This document shows positions 1-7,559 of a stretch of DNA of 64,000 bases, piece by piece (the stretch's first letter is position 1; each line of letters begins with the position of its first letter). The notes below the pieces were generated by a model. That model searched no databases. It saw only the letters and a program-made list of their open reading frames with translations, and had not been told where the DNA came from. Position numbers and translations under genes: made by a program. Origin of the DNA: Nonomuraea helvata (GTDB lineage: Bacteria; Actinomycetota; Actinomycetes; Streptosporangiales; Streptosporangiaceae); assembly GCF_039535785.1 (NCBI RefSeq), contig NZ_BAAAXV010000008.1, positions 248,001-312,000 on the forward strand, given 5' to 3'.

Positions 1-67
1 CGGCCAGCCCCCGCCGCCGGATCAGGTCGGCCGCCCCCATGACGATCCGGTCCCGTGAACTTGCCAT
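1..67 (-). CDS. TetR-family regulator, N-terminal fragment (runs off left edge)
   Basis: Reading leftwards from an ATG at 67, the frame gives MASSRDRIVMGAADLIRRRG and then LA before the window ends. This is the usual first helix of a TetR-family DNA-binding domain (a hydrophobic helix of the form IxxAAxxLIxxxG just after a short basic leader). Only about 22 residues are visible, so neither ligand nor target can be judged. There is no Shine-Dalgarno sequence; the ATG touches a near-palindrome at 68-81, which suggests autoregulation and perhaps a leaderless transcript (inference). Confidence 0.55.
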   Translation of the reverse strand, partial: MASSRDRIVMGAADLIRRRGLA

Positions 68-81
68 ATAACGATCGTAAT
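68..81. promoter_or_regulatory. Candidate TetR operator abutting the start codon
   Basis: ATAACGATCGTAAT is a 14-bp near-perfect inverted repeat (one mismatched pair) directly upstream of the partial TetR gene. Position and symmetry suit an autoregulatory operator; binding is inferred only. Confidence 0.4.
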
Positions 82-129
82 AGCAGGGATGGCGTGCTCT
101 CCGCTACGAATCTACTTTGTAAAGGAAGT

Positions 130-171
130 GGCCCGGCGTGCGCCCGCCGAAAGCGGGGCGCACGCCGGGCC
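130..171 (-). terminator. Strong hairpin terminator after the M28 peptidase
   Basis: A perfect 16-bp GC-rich stem (arms 130-145 and 156-171) with a 10-nt loop lies 16 bases past the stop codon of the peptidase gene at 188. Followed on the minus strand by a pyrimidine-rich tract, it is best read as an intrinsic terminator. Confidence 0.75.
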
Positions 172-187
172 CATCTCTCTCGATCGT

Positions 188-1759
188 TCAGTTCTTGGCT
201 CTGCCCTGGATGTCGGCTCCGGTGCCGGCGGTGGCGGCGCGCCGGGTGGCGGCCGCTGCCCGCGTGTCGGGGCCGGGCAGGTCGGAGCTGAAGGCGTAGA
301 CCACGGCCGCCGTGGCGATGGCGCCGGTGTTCAGCGCGAGTGCCTTGTCGTTGATGTTAGCGATGGTGTCGCAGGCCTGGTGGTAGCAGGAGTCGTAGGG
401 CTGGCCGGCGGTGCCGCCGAACAGCGCGGCCTCCTCGGCGGTCTTGACGCCTTCGGCTCCGGTGAACAGCCCGCCCGCGGGGATGCCGACCGCGATGAAC
501 GGCCCGTAGTCGGAGCGGCCGTCGAAGTCGGTGCCGTTGTGGCCCTGGCGCAGGGTGTCGAAGTACTTCACGAAGAGCTTCTCGATCTCGTCGGATCCAG
601 GCGGACCGGCGGGGGCGCCGGTGGCGTCGGAGTCGTCACCGTCGTAGATCTTGAAGGCGTAGTTGGGCGAGGCGACCATGTCGTAGTTGAGGTACAGCTT
701 GATCTTCGCGGCTTCGGCGGCCGGCAGGGACGCCACGTAGAAGTCCGAGCCGAGCAGCCCCAGTTCCTCGGCGCTCCACCAGGCGAAGCGGAGCCTGTTC
801 TTGGTGGGGATCTTGCCCAGCGCCTCGGCTACCGCGAGCGTGGCGGCGCTGCCCGAGCCGTTGTCGTTGATGCCCGGTCCCGCGGTCACGGAGTCGAGAT
901 GGGCGCCGGCCATGACGACCTTGTTCGGGTCGCCCCACTTGGAGTCGGCGATCACGTTGTAGGTGGTACGGAACTCGCTGACGGTGTCGGTCTTGAGGTG
1001 GACGACGGTCGTGGCCGAGGCCAGTTCCTCACCGACGGCGAAGCTGGTGCCCACGACGGGGATCGAGACGGGCTCGCCGAGGTTGCCGCGCAGGGTCTCG
1101 GTCCGGCCGGGCTGGCCCTCGTTGAAGATGATCGCGGCGACGGCTCCCGCGGCCTGGGCGTTCTGGGCCTTGACGATGAAGTTGCAGGTGCCGCGCTGCA
1201 GCAGGGCGATGTTGCCCGGGGTGAAGCCGGCGAAGTCGGAGGCTTCGCAGCCGGAGCTCGAGCTGCTCGGTGTCGGGCCCGGTGGCAGGGTGAGGTCGAT
1301 GTTCTGCAGGGTCGCGGTGACGTTGCCCGAGCCGGAGTAGCTCATGGTGGCGAACTCCCCGACGGACGAGCCGTCGGGCGGGGTCGGGGTGAAGGCCCGC
1401 GGGTTGGGCGAGACCCGCTCCATGGAAGCGGTGGACAGTTCCTCGAAATAGGCGAACTCGAACGGCTGCACGGTGACTGTGTAGCCCGCCTTCTTCAGCT
1501 TGCTGACGACATAGTCGCGGGAGGCCGTGTGCCCGCTGGTGCCCGCTGCCCGGATGCCGTCGTTGGCGTCGGCGATCGACTGCAGGGCCTGCAGGTGCTT
1601 CTTGACGGCGGGCGCGGTGATGGAGTCGATCAGCTTCTTCTGGGCCGGGTTCGGCGCCGGGTCCGCGTATGCCGCGGCGGGGACGAGCGTGAGGGGTAAG
1701 GCGAGTGCCGCGGCCACGGTGAGGACGCGGAAGACACCTTGGCGCGAAGTGATGCGCAT
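188..1759 (-). CDS. Secreted M28-family zinc aminopeptidase with PA domain
   Basis: A 523-residue exopeptidase of the M28 (aminopeptidase Y / Streptomyces griseus aminopeptidase) family, which removes N-terminal residues using two zinc ions. The chosen ATG at 1759 has a GAGGAG ribosome site and begins a clear signal peptide (MRITSRQGVFRVLTVAAALA, then a hydrophobic core ending AAAYADP). A PA (protease-associated) insert is seen around GNIALLQRGTCNFIVKAQNA. Zinc-ligand and catalytic segments follow: AGAHLDSVTAGPGINDNGSG (His and Asp), WWSAEELGLLGSD (Glu pair), NYDMVASP (Asp) and CYHQACDTI (His). It is exported and probably scavenges peptides. An in-frame start 40 codons upstream lacks export logic. 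The gene is monocistronic and followed by a strong terminator. Confidence 0.9.
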   Translation of the reverse strand: MRITSRQGVFRVLTVAAALALPLTLVPAAAYADPAPNPAQKKLIDSITAPAVKKHLQALQSIADANDGIRAAGTSGHTASRDYVVSKLKKAGYTVTVQPFEFAYFEELSTASMERVSPNPRAFTPTPPDGSSVGEFATMSYSGSGNVTATLQNIDLTLPPGPTPSSSSSGCEASDFAGFTPGNIALLQRGTCNFIVKAQNAQAAGAVAAIIFNEGQPGRTETLRGNLGEPVSIPVVGTSFAVGEELASATTVVHLKTDTVSEFRTTYNVIADSKWGDPNKVVMAGAHLDSVTAGPGINDNGSGSAATLAVAEALGKIPTKNRLRFAWWSAEELGLLGSDFYVASLPAAEAAKIKLYLNYDMVASPNYAFKIYDGDDSDATGAPAGPPGSDEIEKLFVKYFDTLRQGHNGTDFDGRSDYGPFIAVGIPAGGLFTGAEGVKTAEEAALFGGTAGQPYDSCYHQACDTIANINDKALALNTGAIATAAVVYAFSSDLPGPDTRAAAATRRAATAGTGADIQGRAKN

Positions 1760-1890
1760 ACAGGCTCCTCTGGCTTGCGCGAATTCGTGCATTCTCCCCG
1801 AATGGGCGGCGTACGAGAACATAGAACGACATATCAACCTGGGGAAGGCCCGAATCGCGCCCAGCCACTGTGATGACATGACGGAATCGG

Positions 1891-1919
1891 GCTATCATCG
1901 CCATATGGCGATTGATAGC
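1891..1919. promoter_or_regulatory. Candidate CmtR/ArsR operator spanning the start codon
   Basis: A palindrome centred on 1904-1905 has a perfect 16-bp core, ATCGCCATATGGCGAT. Its outer arms GCTATCA and TGATAGC pair if one base is skipped. The likely start codon of the downstream ArsR gene is inside the core. ArsR/SmtB proteins bind such AT-centred inverted repeats; occupancy would block its own operon. That it works this way is inferred. Confidence 0.5.
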
Positions 1920-2291
1920 GACGGCGGCCGTTGCGTGAGTGCCGACATCGCCGCCGGCATCTCTCCGGCGGCGGCACTGTTCCACTCTCTGGCCGACGAG
2001 ACCCGGCTGCGCATCGTGCAGCGCCTGGCCAGGGGAGAGGCGCGGGTGGTGGACCTGACCGCCGAGCTCGGGCTGGCCCAGTCCACCGTGTCCAAGCATC
2101 TGGCCTGCCTGCGCGACTGCCACCTGGTCGACTACCGGGCCCAAGGGCGCCAGTCGTTCTACTCCCTGACCCGCCCCGAGCTGATGGACCTGCTCGCCTC
2201 CGCCGAGCAGCTGCTGGCCGCCACCGGCCACGCGGTCGCGCTCTGCCCCGGCTCCGGCCGGACGGGGCTCGTGGGAGAGGCGGCGTCATGA
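1905..2291 (+). CDS. cmtR: CmtR-like ArsR-family metal sensor (Cd/Pb type)
   Basis: A 128-residue winged-helix repressor of the ArsR/SmtB family. The recognition region reads LTAELGLAQSTVSKHLACLR. Two cysteines in that helix (C68 and C72, in the CLRDC motif) plus C114 in the tail match the thiolate set of mycobacterial CmtR, where C57, C61 and C102 bind Cd(II) or Pb(II); spacings are 4 and 42 residues here against 4 and 41. The stop overlaps the next start as ATGA, so sensor and CDF transporter are one operon. The ATG at 1905 lies inside an operator-like palindrome; an in-frame ATG at 1878 is possible, and neither has a good ribosome site. The symbol is by motif analogy. Confidence 0.75.
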   Translation: MAIDSDGGRCVSADIAAGISPAAALFHSLADETRLRIVQRLARGEARVVDLTAELGLAQSTVSKHLACLRDCHLVDYRAQGRQSFYSLTRPELMDLLASAEQLLAATGHAVALCPGSGRTGLVGEAAS

Positions 2292-2992
2292 CCGCGCTGA
2301 ACCTGGGCCCGGCGCCGGCCCGCCGCGCCGCGTTGCAGCGCCGCATCCGGCTGCTGGTCGCCGCGACCATCACCTACAACGTGATCGAGGCCGTGGTCGC
2401 CATCACCGCCGGCACCATCGCCTCCTCCTCGGCGCTGATCGGCTTCGGCCTCGACTCGGTCGTCGAGGTCGCCTCCGCCGCCGCGGTGGCCTGGCAGTTC
2501 TCCACCGCCGACCACGAACGCCGCGAGAAGGCCGCGCTGCGCGTCATCGCCCTCTCCTTCTTCGCGCTGGCCGCGTACGTCACCTTCGACGCCGTACGCG
2601 CCCTGCTTGGCGTGGGGGAGGCCGAGCACTCCACCCCCGGTCTGGTCCTGGCCGCGTTCTCGCTGGTGGTCATGCCCTTCCTGTCGTCCGCCCAGCGCCG
2701 CGCCGGCCGCGAGCTCGGCTCGGCCTCGGCCGTCGCCGACTCCAAGCAGACGCTGCTGTGCACCTACCTCTCGGCGGTGCTGCTGGTCGGGCTGGCGCTC
2801 AACAGTCTGTTCGGCTGGTCCTGGGCCGACCCGATCGCCGCGCTCGTCATCGCCGCCGTAGCGGTCAAGGAAGGGCGTGAGGCCTGGCGCGGAGATGCCT
2901 GCTGCGCCGTCCCCACTGCCTCTATCCCCGGGACCGAGTCCGGTGGTTGCGCGGACGGCTGCTGCTCACCCGCGAAGGAGGAACCGCGGTGA
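2288..2992 (+). CDS. CDF-type cation efflux protein with Cys-rich tail
   Basis: A 234-residue membrane protein of the cation diffusion facilitator superfamily. The first membrane region ALIGFGLDSVVEVASAAAVA carries the family's metal-site Asp, and later segments include YLSAVLLVGLALNSLFGW and ADPIAALVIAAVAVKEG. The usual cytosolic C-terminal domain is missing and replaced by a short cysteine tail (DACCAVP, then GGCADGCCSP), a plausible thiol site for soft metals. This suits cadmium, lead or mercury better than zinc, in line with the CmtR-like sensor upstream to which it is fused by an ATGA overlap. Specificity is inferred. Its own stop overlaps the GTG of a broken DUF3703 gene. Confidence 0.75.
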   Translation: MTALNLGPAPARRAALQRRIRLLVAATITYNVIEAVVAITAGTIASSSALIGFGLDSVVEVASAAAVAWQFSTADHERREKAALRVIALSFFALAAYVTFDAVRALLGVGEAEHSTPGLVLAAFSLVVMPFLSSAQRRAGRELGSASAVADSKQTLLCTYLSAVLLVGLALNSLFGWSWADPIAALVIAAVAVKEGREAWRGDACCAVPTASIPGTESGGCADGCCSPAKEEPR

Positions 2993-3190
2993 TCGGCCGT
3001 CCGATGCCTGCCCGCGTGCGAGCCGCCTACCGCAGCGAGATGCGGGCCGCCCGCACCGCCACCAGCGGCGACGCCCGCTGGGGGCACCTGGAGCGGGCGC
3101 ACGTCCCTGGGCCGCTACCTCGAGGGCAACACCGGCCGCGCCACCGTCGGCCTGACCCGGCCCATGCCCGTCCCCGACGATCTGGCTGCG
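2989..3190 (+). pseudogene. DUF3703 gene, gutted by internal deletion and frameshift
   Basis: From a GTG at 2989 with a GAAGGAGG ribosome site, the frame gives PARVRAAYRSEMRAARTA and then WGHLERAHV, the N-terminal pattern of DUF3703 proteins. Right after AHV the reading moves to another frame and continues LGRYLEGNTGRATVGLTRPM and PVPDDL, the family's C-terminal GNTGRA...PMPxPxDL signature. The middle (several tens of residues in normal members) is absent. It was the third gene of the cmtR-CDF operon (GTGA overlap), a common neighbourhood for DUF3703. Function of the intact family is unknown to me. Confidence 0.7.
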
Positions 3191-3191
3191 C

Positions 3192-3326
3192 CAGGTGGGC
3201 GCCCGCCAGCGTGGGCAGCGCGATCAGGATCATGGCTGCCCAGGTCGTCCAGCCCGGCAGGGCGGCGTCCAGGGTCGAGATCTGAAGGGCCGGCGGTAGC
3301 ACCGGCCCTTCGAGCGGCATGAACAT
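3192..3326 (-). pseudogene. N-terminal fragment of a small membrane protein
   Basis: From an ATG at 3326 (AGAAAGG upstream) the minus strand reads MFMPLEGPVLPPALQISTLD and then AALPGWTTWAAMILIALPTL, a lone hydrophobic segment. It then runs into the antisense of the DUF3703 remnant without a stop of its own. The break lies at about 3190, tail to tail with that remnant, so both look cut at the same junction. I do not recognise the family. Confidence 0.35.
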
Positions 3327-3443
3327 GGCGCGGCCTTTCTGACGACTGTGCGACGTAACGGCAGTGCGACAGCGGGGCGGCGAAGGCGGGCCGGTCCGGT
3401 CACGTGGTCGCGGCGGAGTCGTCGTACGCGTAGCGGGGGGCAG

Positions 3444-3481
3444 CTGGGGCGTGCCGTGCCATGGCAGTGGGCACGCCCCAG
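3444..3481 (-). terminator. Long hairpin, probable terminator
   Basis: Perfect 12-bp arms (CTGGGGCGTGCC and its complement) enclose a second small palindrome TGCCATGGCA. It sits 33 bases beyond the stop of the small His-rich reading frame at 3515, which supports that frame being the end of a transcribed gene. Confidence 0.55.
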
Positions 3482-3514
3482 CAAGGGCCACCGGGCCGGC
3501 CCGCGCGGGAGGGG

Positions 3515-3649
3515 CTAGTGCTCGTGATCGTCGTGGCAGTGCCCGGGACCGCAGTCCGGGAGGTCGGACCATAGATGTTCATGTGTAGAGATAAAGGTCG
3601 CGCGGTTGACGGCAAAGGTCTTGACCGAGCGCAGCTCGCTCGAAATCAT
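3515..3649 (-). CDS. Small His/Cys-rich ORF, possible remnant of a metal sensor
   Basis: A 44-codon frame starting at an ATG inside the palindrome at 3646-3661 and ending DCGPGHCHDDHEH. The tail packs four histidines and two cysteines within 13 residues, typical of metal-binding tails. It is divergent from the zinc CDF at 3749 and is followed by a terminator. The stretch STHEH before the tail recalls the end of the alpha-5 helix of ArsR sensors, so this may be a repressor gene that lost its middle. It could equally be a tiny metallopeptide or chance. No ribosome site is seen; if expressed it would be leaderless. Confidence 0.3.
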   Translation of the reverse strand: MISSELRSVKTFAVNRATFISTHEHLWSDLPDCGPGHCHDDHEH

Positions 3650-3661
3650 ATGCACATATGA
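3646..3661. promoter_or_regulatory. Candidate ArsR/SmtB-type operator upstream of the zinc CDF
   Basis: TCATATG-CA-CATATGA is a perfect 7-2-7 inverted repeat between the divergent small ORF (3649) and the CDF gene (3749). AT-rich CATATG repeats of this kind are typical targets of ArsR/SmtB sensors. Regulator identity is unknown. Confidence 0.5.
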
Positions 3662-3748
3662 ACACTCAGACAGATATCGTGATGAGAGAGCGAAGGCCCA
3701 CCAGGGGGCACTGCTTGCGTACCTCCAGCCGTTGAAGGAGCTCAGTGC

Positions 3749-4828
3749 ATGTCTGATGAACACGGGCACGACCAGAGCCACGCACGCAGTGACGGCCATG
3801 GGCATGGCCACGGACACGGGCATGGACACGGGCACGGCGTCAGCGCGCAGGCGGACCGGCGCTACCTCAGCGGCGCGCTCGCCCTGATCGTCGGTTTCAT
3901 GGCCATCGAGGTAGTGGTCGGCCTGATCGCCGGGTCGCTGGCGCTGATCTCCGACGCCGGCCACATGCTCACCGACGCGATGGCGATCGTGCTGGCGCTG
4001 GTCGCGATGCGCATCGCGGCCCGCCCGCCGCGCGGCGGCTTCACGTACGGGCTCAAACGCGCGGAGATCATCTCCGCCCAGGCCAACGGCATCACCCTGC
4101 TGCTGCTCGCGGTCTACTTCAGCTATGAGGGCATCCGCCGCCTGATCGAGCCACCCGAGGTCGAGGGCCTGTACGTGGTGGTCACCGGGCTGGCCGGCAT
4201 CGCCGTCAACGTGGCCGCCACCTGGCTGCTGTCCAAGGCCAACCGCTCAAGCCTCAACGTCGAGGGCGCCTTCCAGCACATCCTCAACGACCTGTACGCC
4301 TTCATCGCCACCACGCTGGCCGGCCTGGTGGTCTGGCTGACCGGCTGGGGCCGCGCCGACGCCGTCGCCGCGCTCGTCGTCGCGGCGCTGATGCTCAAAG
4401 CCGGTTGGGCGCTGGTCCGCGACGCCGGACGGGTGTTCATGGAGGCCGCCCCGGCGGGGGTGAACCCCGCCGAGGTCGGTGGCCGGATCGCCGCCCTGGA
4501 CACCGTGGTCGAGGTGCACGATCTGCACATCTGGGAGGTCACCTCCGGATACGCCGCTCTGTCAGCACACGTGCTGGTCGCGCCCGGCGCCGACTGCCAC
4601 GCCGCGCGCCTGGCCGTCGAGGAGCTGCTGCACGAGGGCTACGGCATCACGCACACCACCTTGCAGGTCGACCACGCCGAGCCCGACGGCCACGCCGTGA
4701 ACGACAGCGCTCCGCGTACCCTCCTGCAGCACTGCGCTGACCCCCACGGCCCCACGCACCACGGCATCCGGCCCGACGAGACGGAGATCGGCGACTGCCA
4801 CGCGGCCACTGACACGCCTCAGGCGTGA
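3749..4828 (+). CDS. CDF zinc/cobalt/cadmium efflux transporter (CzcD/ZitB type)
   Basis: A 359-residue inner-membrane antiporter of the CDF family, exporting Zn(II) and related ions against protons. The N-terminus is a run of eight His-Gly pairs (residues about 17-32), a common zinc-binding extension. Membrane helix 2 holds SLALISDAGHMLTDAMAIVL (Asp and His/Asp metal site), helix 5 AFQHILNDLYAFIATTLAGL (the HxxxD site). A full C-terminal cytosolic domain follows (VVEVHDLHIWEVTSGYAALS). The start has GAAGGAGC upstream. A small CACGCCT-C-AGGCGTG hairpin covers the stop. It is probably derepressed by metal via the palindrome at 3646. The exact metal is inferred from family. Confidence 0.9.
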   Translation: MSDEHGHDQSHARSDGHGHGHGHGHGHGHGVSAQADRRYLSGALALIVGFMAIEVVVGLIAGSLALISDAGHMLTDAMAIVLALVAMRIAARPPRGGFTYGLKRAEIISAQANGITLLLLAVYFSYEGIRRLIEPPEVEGLYVVVTGLAGIAVNVAATWLLSKANRSSLNVEGAFQHILNDLYAFIATTLAGLVVWLTGWGRADAVAALVVAALMLKAGWALVRDAGRVFMEAAPAGVNPAEVGGRIAALDTVVEVHDLHIWEVTSGYAALSAHVLVAPGADCHAARLAVEELLHEGYGITHTTLQVDHAEPDGHAVNDSAPRTLLQHCADPHGPTHHGIRPDETEIGDCHAATDTPQA

Positions 4829-4829
4829 G

Positions 4830-5062
4830 CTGTCGCCGCCGAGGGTGGCGAGCCCGTACGCCTGCACGGCCTCGTAGACGAGCACGTCAGCCCGGCTGCC
4901 GGGCAGCAGCCCCGTCACGATGCCGCCGACGATGCCGGTGATCAGTCCGAGCTCGGCGGGCACCCCCGAGGCGACGGCGACGCCCACACACAGCGGCAGC
5001 GCGACGAGGAAGGCCGGATACTCGCGCAGCCGCTCCAGTTGCGCGAGCACGTGGGCCTGCAC
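4830..5062 (-). pseudogene. SulP anion transporter, N-terminal fragment
   Basis: The minus strand encodes AFLVALPLCVGVAVASGVPA, then ELGLITGIVGGIVTGLLPGS. These are the first two membrane helices of SulP-family sulfate/bicarbonate transporters, whose next residues are normally a VSGPAAG stretch. Here the frame jumps to unrelated ADVLVYEAVQAYGLA and then into the antisense of the CDF gene, with no stop of its own. More than 90 per cent of the gene is gone. Confidence 0.6.
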
Positions 5063-5280
5063 CGCTCGGGCGATCCTGTGCGCCGGTGGCGGCGCGTCGA
5101 AGCCGTCGTTCGTACGGTCCTGGACCGAGCGAAGGCAGCAGGGAGCGACCCGTGTCAGACGGGTCGGCCGACTCGCAGCGCGCTCTGGGCCAGCCTCGTC
5201 ACCCTCGAATTCCCCCGATCACCATGGCCTGAAGATGATCACACGCTGGTCGGCGCCACATGAAGCGGGCGAAAAGCTGA
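5063..5280. other. Intergenic, no gene recognised
   Basis: Between the SulP fragment and the MFS stop I see no convincing reading frame, RNA or repeat. Given the remnants on the left it may be further decayed coding sequence. Confidence 0.4.
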
Positions 5281-6537
5281 CTATTCAGAGTCAAGTCCGG
5301 CGAGCGCCACCCGGCCGGTGGGGGAGAGCCGGTGACGCCGGTCCAATCGCCTGACGGCCGCCGCCGAGGCTGCTCCCGTGACGGCCAGCAGCAGCCACGG
5401 CAGACCGGCCAGGCCGGTGGCGCGGGACGAGTCGAGCAGGGCCCCGGACAGCAGGTTCCCGGCCAGGATGCCGACGCCGGACAGCAGGTTGTACAGCCCG
5501 TAGTAGGTGCCGATCAGCCGGTCTCCCGCCATGTCGGCGATGGTGGCCATCTCGAACGGGAAGGCGACCAGCGTGCCGAGGGTGAGCAGGAGGGTGCAGA
5601 GCACGACGGGGGCCATCGCCCACCCCGGCGGGAGGGACAGGTGGGCGGCCGCGGCGGGTGGCAGGAAGGCGATCCCCATGAGCACCAGGCCGCGGCTGAT
5701 CGCCTGCCCGCGGGTCCACCGGGCCGAGCACCAGCCGGTCAGGCGCACCTGACCGGCGATGCCGAGCAGCGCCGAGATGGCGTAGAGGGCCGTCACGCCG
5801 CTCTCGCCTCCGCCGAGGCGCTGCACTTCGAGTGGCAGGGCCAGATACATCTGGTACGACAGCGCGTACGAAGCGATCATCGCCGCGGCGAAGGAGACGA
5901 ACGCCCGGTCCCTGAACGCCATCCGCCAGTCGCGCAGCACCGGCTGCTCCTTCCCCGCCGGGCCGCGCCGGGCCGGCAGGCAGCAGCCCTGCAGGACGGT
6001 CAGCACCGCGAAGATCGCCGCGGCGGAGAGGCACACGGCGGTGAAGCCGGTCTTCAGCAGGACGATGCCGACCAGCGGGCCCAGCAGGATACCGCCCTGG
6101 TAGAAGACGTTGAACACGGCGAAGGCCGCGACCTTCCGCTCCCCGGCCGCGACCGCCAGGTAAGCGCGGGCCGCCGGATTGAACAGCGCACCCGCGAAAC
6201 CCGTCACGACGGCGGCCACGATCAGCAGCGGCAGTGACGTGGTCAGCCCGAACAGCGCGAACCCGGCGGTCCGCAGCGCACAGCCGAGCATGATCAGCGG
6301 TTTGTAGCCGAGCCGGTCGGCCAGGGTGCCGCCGATCAGGAACATGCCCTGCTGGCTCAGGTTCCGCAGGCCGAGGACCAGCCCGATCGTCCAGGCCGCC
6401 AGGCCCGCGCCGCTCGACAGGTGCTGGGCGAGATAGGGCATGAGCATGTAGAAGCCGAGGTTGATGCCCGCCTGGTTGACCTGCAGGAGCTGGATCGGCC
6501 GGTCGAAGGAGCGGAACTCCCGCAGCACGCCGCTCAT
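5281..6537 (-). CDS. MFS transporter coupled to a PLP enzyme
   Basis: A 418-residue, 12-helix-like major facilitator. Motif A-like GGTLADRLGYKPLIMLGCAL follows helix 2, and the mid-protein loop PARRGPAGKEQPVL separates the two halves. Its ATG overlaps the stop of the cysteine-synthase-like gene (ATGA at 6534-6537), so the two are co-translated and the transporter probably exports, or imports, what the enzyme makes or uses. The substrate cannot be read from sequence. It ends the operon. Confidence 0.8.
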   Translation of the reverse strand: MSGVLREFRSFDRPIQLLQVNQAGINLGFYMLMPYLAQHLSSGAGLAAWTIGLVLGLRNLSQQGMFLIGGTLADRLGYKPLIMLGCALRTAGFALFGLTTSLPLLIVAAVVTGFAGALFNPAARAYLAVAAGERKVAAFAVFNVFYQGGILLGPLVGIVLLKTGFTAVCLSAAAIFAVLTVLQGCCLPARRGPAGKEQPVLRDWRMAFRDRAFVSFAAAMIASYALSYQMYLALPLEVQRLGGGESGVTALYAISALLGIAGQVRLTGWCSARWTRGQAISRGLVLMGIAFLPPAAAAHLSLPPGWAMAPVVLCTLLLTLGTLVAFPFEMATIADMAGDRLIGTYYGLYNLLSGVGILAGNLLSGALLDSSRATGLAGLPWLLLAVTGAASAAAVRRLDRRHRLSPTGRVALAGLDSE

Positions 6538-7457
6538 CTCGCGCCTGCCAGTGGGTCCGTCACGGTGGCGCAGCGCGTCCAGCGGCGCACCTCCCGCTCG
6601 GTCGGTACGTCCAGCAGGTCCGGCTCCTCGGCCGGCACCGTGCCCAGCAGGCCGTGGGCGCGGCAGGCCCAGACCGCTTCGGCCGGGCTGACCCAGTGCA
6701 CCTCGCTGAAGGCGTCATAGGCGACGTTGCGGGAATGGATGCTGGAGCCGAGGCCGCGCATCAGCCGGGCCCTGGCGGGCTGGCCGCAGATGGTCGAGCC
6801 GACGGTGTCGACCCCGACCAGCTTCAGGTCGGGGAAGTGGTGGCGCAGCACGTTGTGGATGCCGGCGCTGTGCCCGCCGGTGCCGACCGAGCACACCAGC
6901 GTGTCGATGTGCGGAAGGCGGGCCAGCAGTTCGTGGGCGAGCCCGGCGTAGGCGTCGACGTTGTCCGGGTTGTTGTACTGGTCGGGACAGTAGGCGCCGG
7001 GAGTCTCGGCGAGCAGGCGCTGGACCCGCTCGCGGCGGGCCTGCTGCCAGCCGCCGACCGGGTGCGGTTCGGTGACGATCTCCAGCCGTACGCCGTAGGA
7101 GGCGAGCAGCCGGCACATCAGCGGCTCCATCCCGGGGTCGTCCACCAGCACGACCGGATGGCCGAAGACGATCCCGGCCAGGGCCAGGCCCAGTCCCAGA
7201 GTCCCGCTGGTCGACTCGACGATCGTCGCGCCCGGCCGGAGATCTCCCCGGGCCCGCGCCCGGCACACCATGTGCAGGGCGGGACGGTCCTTGATGCCGC
7301 CCGGGTTGAAGCCTTCCAGCTTGGCCCAGAATCCCCCTCCCGATACGAAGGGCTCCGAAATGAACACCAGCGGCGTATCGCCGACGGTCAGCGAAAGCGA
7401 CGCTGAATCGGTGACGAGCGCCTCTTGCGGGCGCGCGAAAGCAGTTTGTGATGGCAT
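6534..7457 (-). CDS. PLP-dependent cysteine synthase-like enzyme, short C-terminus
   Basis: A 307-residue fold-type II PLP enzyme of the cysteine synthase group. The PLP lysine is in NPGGIKDRPALHM, a phosphate/substrate loop is VESTSGTLGLGLA, and the glycine loop is CSVGTGGHSAGIH. Normal members continue after SPAEAVWACR with a helix and a GGSSGA motif whose serine contacts the PLP ring nitrogen. Here the chain instead goes AHGLLGTVPAEEPDLLDVPT and ends, so that motif is missing. Neither of the other frames restores it. It may be inactive, or a divergent member. The ATG has GGGAATT upstream. Operon with the MFS gene. Confidence 0.7.
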   Translation of the reverse strand: MPSQTAFARPQEALVTDSASLSLTVGDTPLVFISEPFVSGGGFWAKLEGFNPGGIKDRPALHMVCRARARGDLRPGATIVESTSGTLGLGLALAGIVFGHPVVLVDDPGMEPLMCRLLASYGVRLEIVTEPHPVGGWQQARRERVQRLLAETPGAYCPDQYNNPDNVDAYAGLAHELLARLPHIDTLVCSVGTGGHSAGIHNVLRHHFPDLKLVGVDTVGSTICGQPARARLMRGLGSSIHSRNVAYDAFSEVHWVSPAEAVWACRAHGLLGTVPAEEPDLLDVPTEREVRRWTRCATVTDPLAGAR

Positions 7458-7523
7458 GGGTGAATTCCCGGAAGCGAATGACGCAATTCGCTGGCATGAC
7501 GGAACGGCCGCGAATCTGAGTGG

Positions 7524-7559
7524 ATATAGGACGACTTAAGGATGTCGTGACTCCTATAT
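7524..7559. promoter_or_regulatory. Nested inverted repeat between operons
   Basis: Perfect 8-bp arms ATATAGGA / TCCTATAT enclose a second pair CGAC / GTCG. The element covers the stop of the small membrane protein gene and lies about 70 bp upstream of the PLP-enzyme start. It could be an operator for the PLP-MFS operon or an RNA hairpin ending the upstream gene. Confidence 0.4.

Noticed and set aside
89..1699. A 536-codon plus-strand frame across the M28 peptidase
   Set aside because: Its translation is Gly/Val/Arg low complexity and it mirrors the peptidase gene, which has signal peptide and zinc motifs.
3790..3845. Short tandem repeat GGCCACGGACACGGGCAT
   Set aside because: It encodes the His-Gly run of the zinc CDF; the repeat is explained by protein sequence and is not a CRISPR or satellite.
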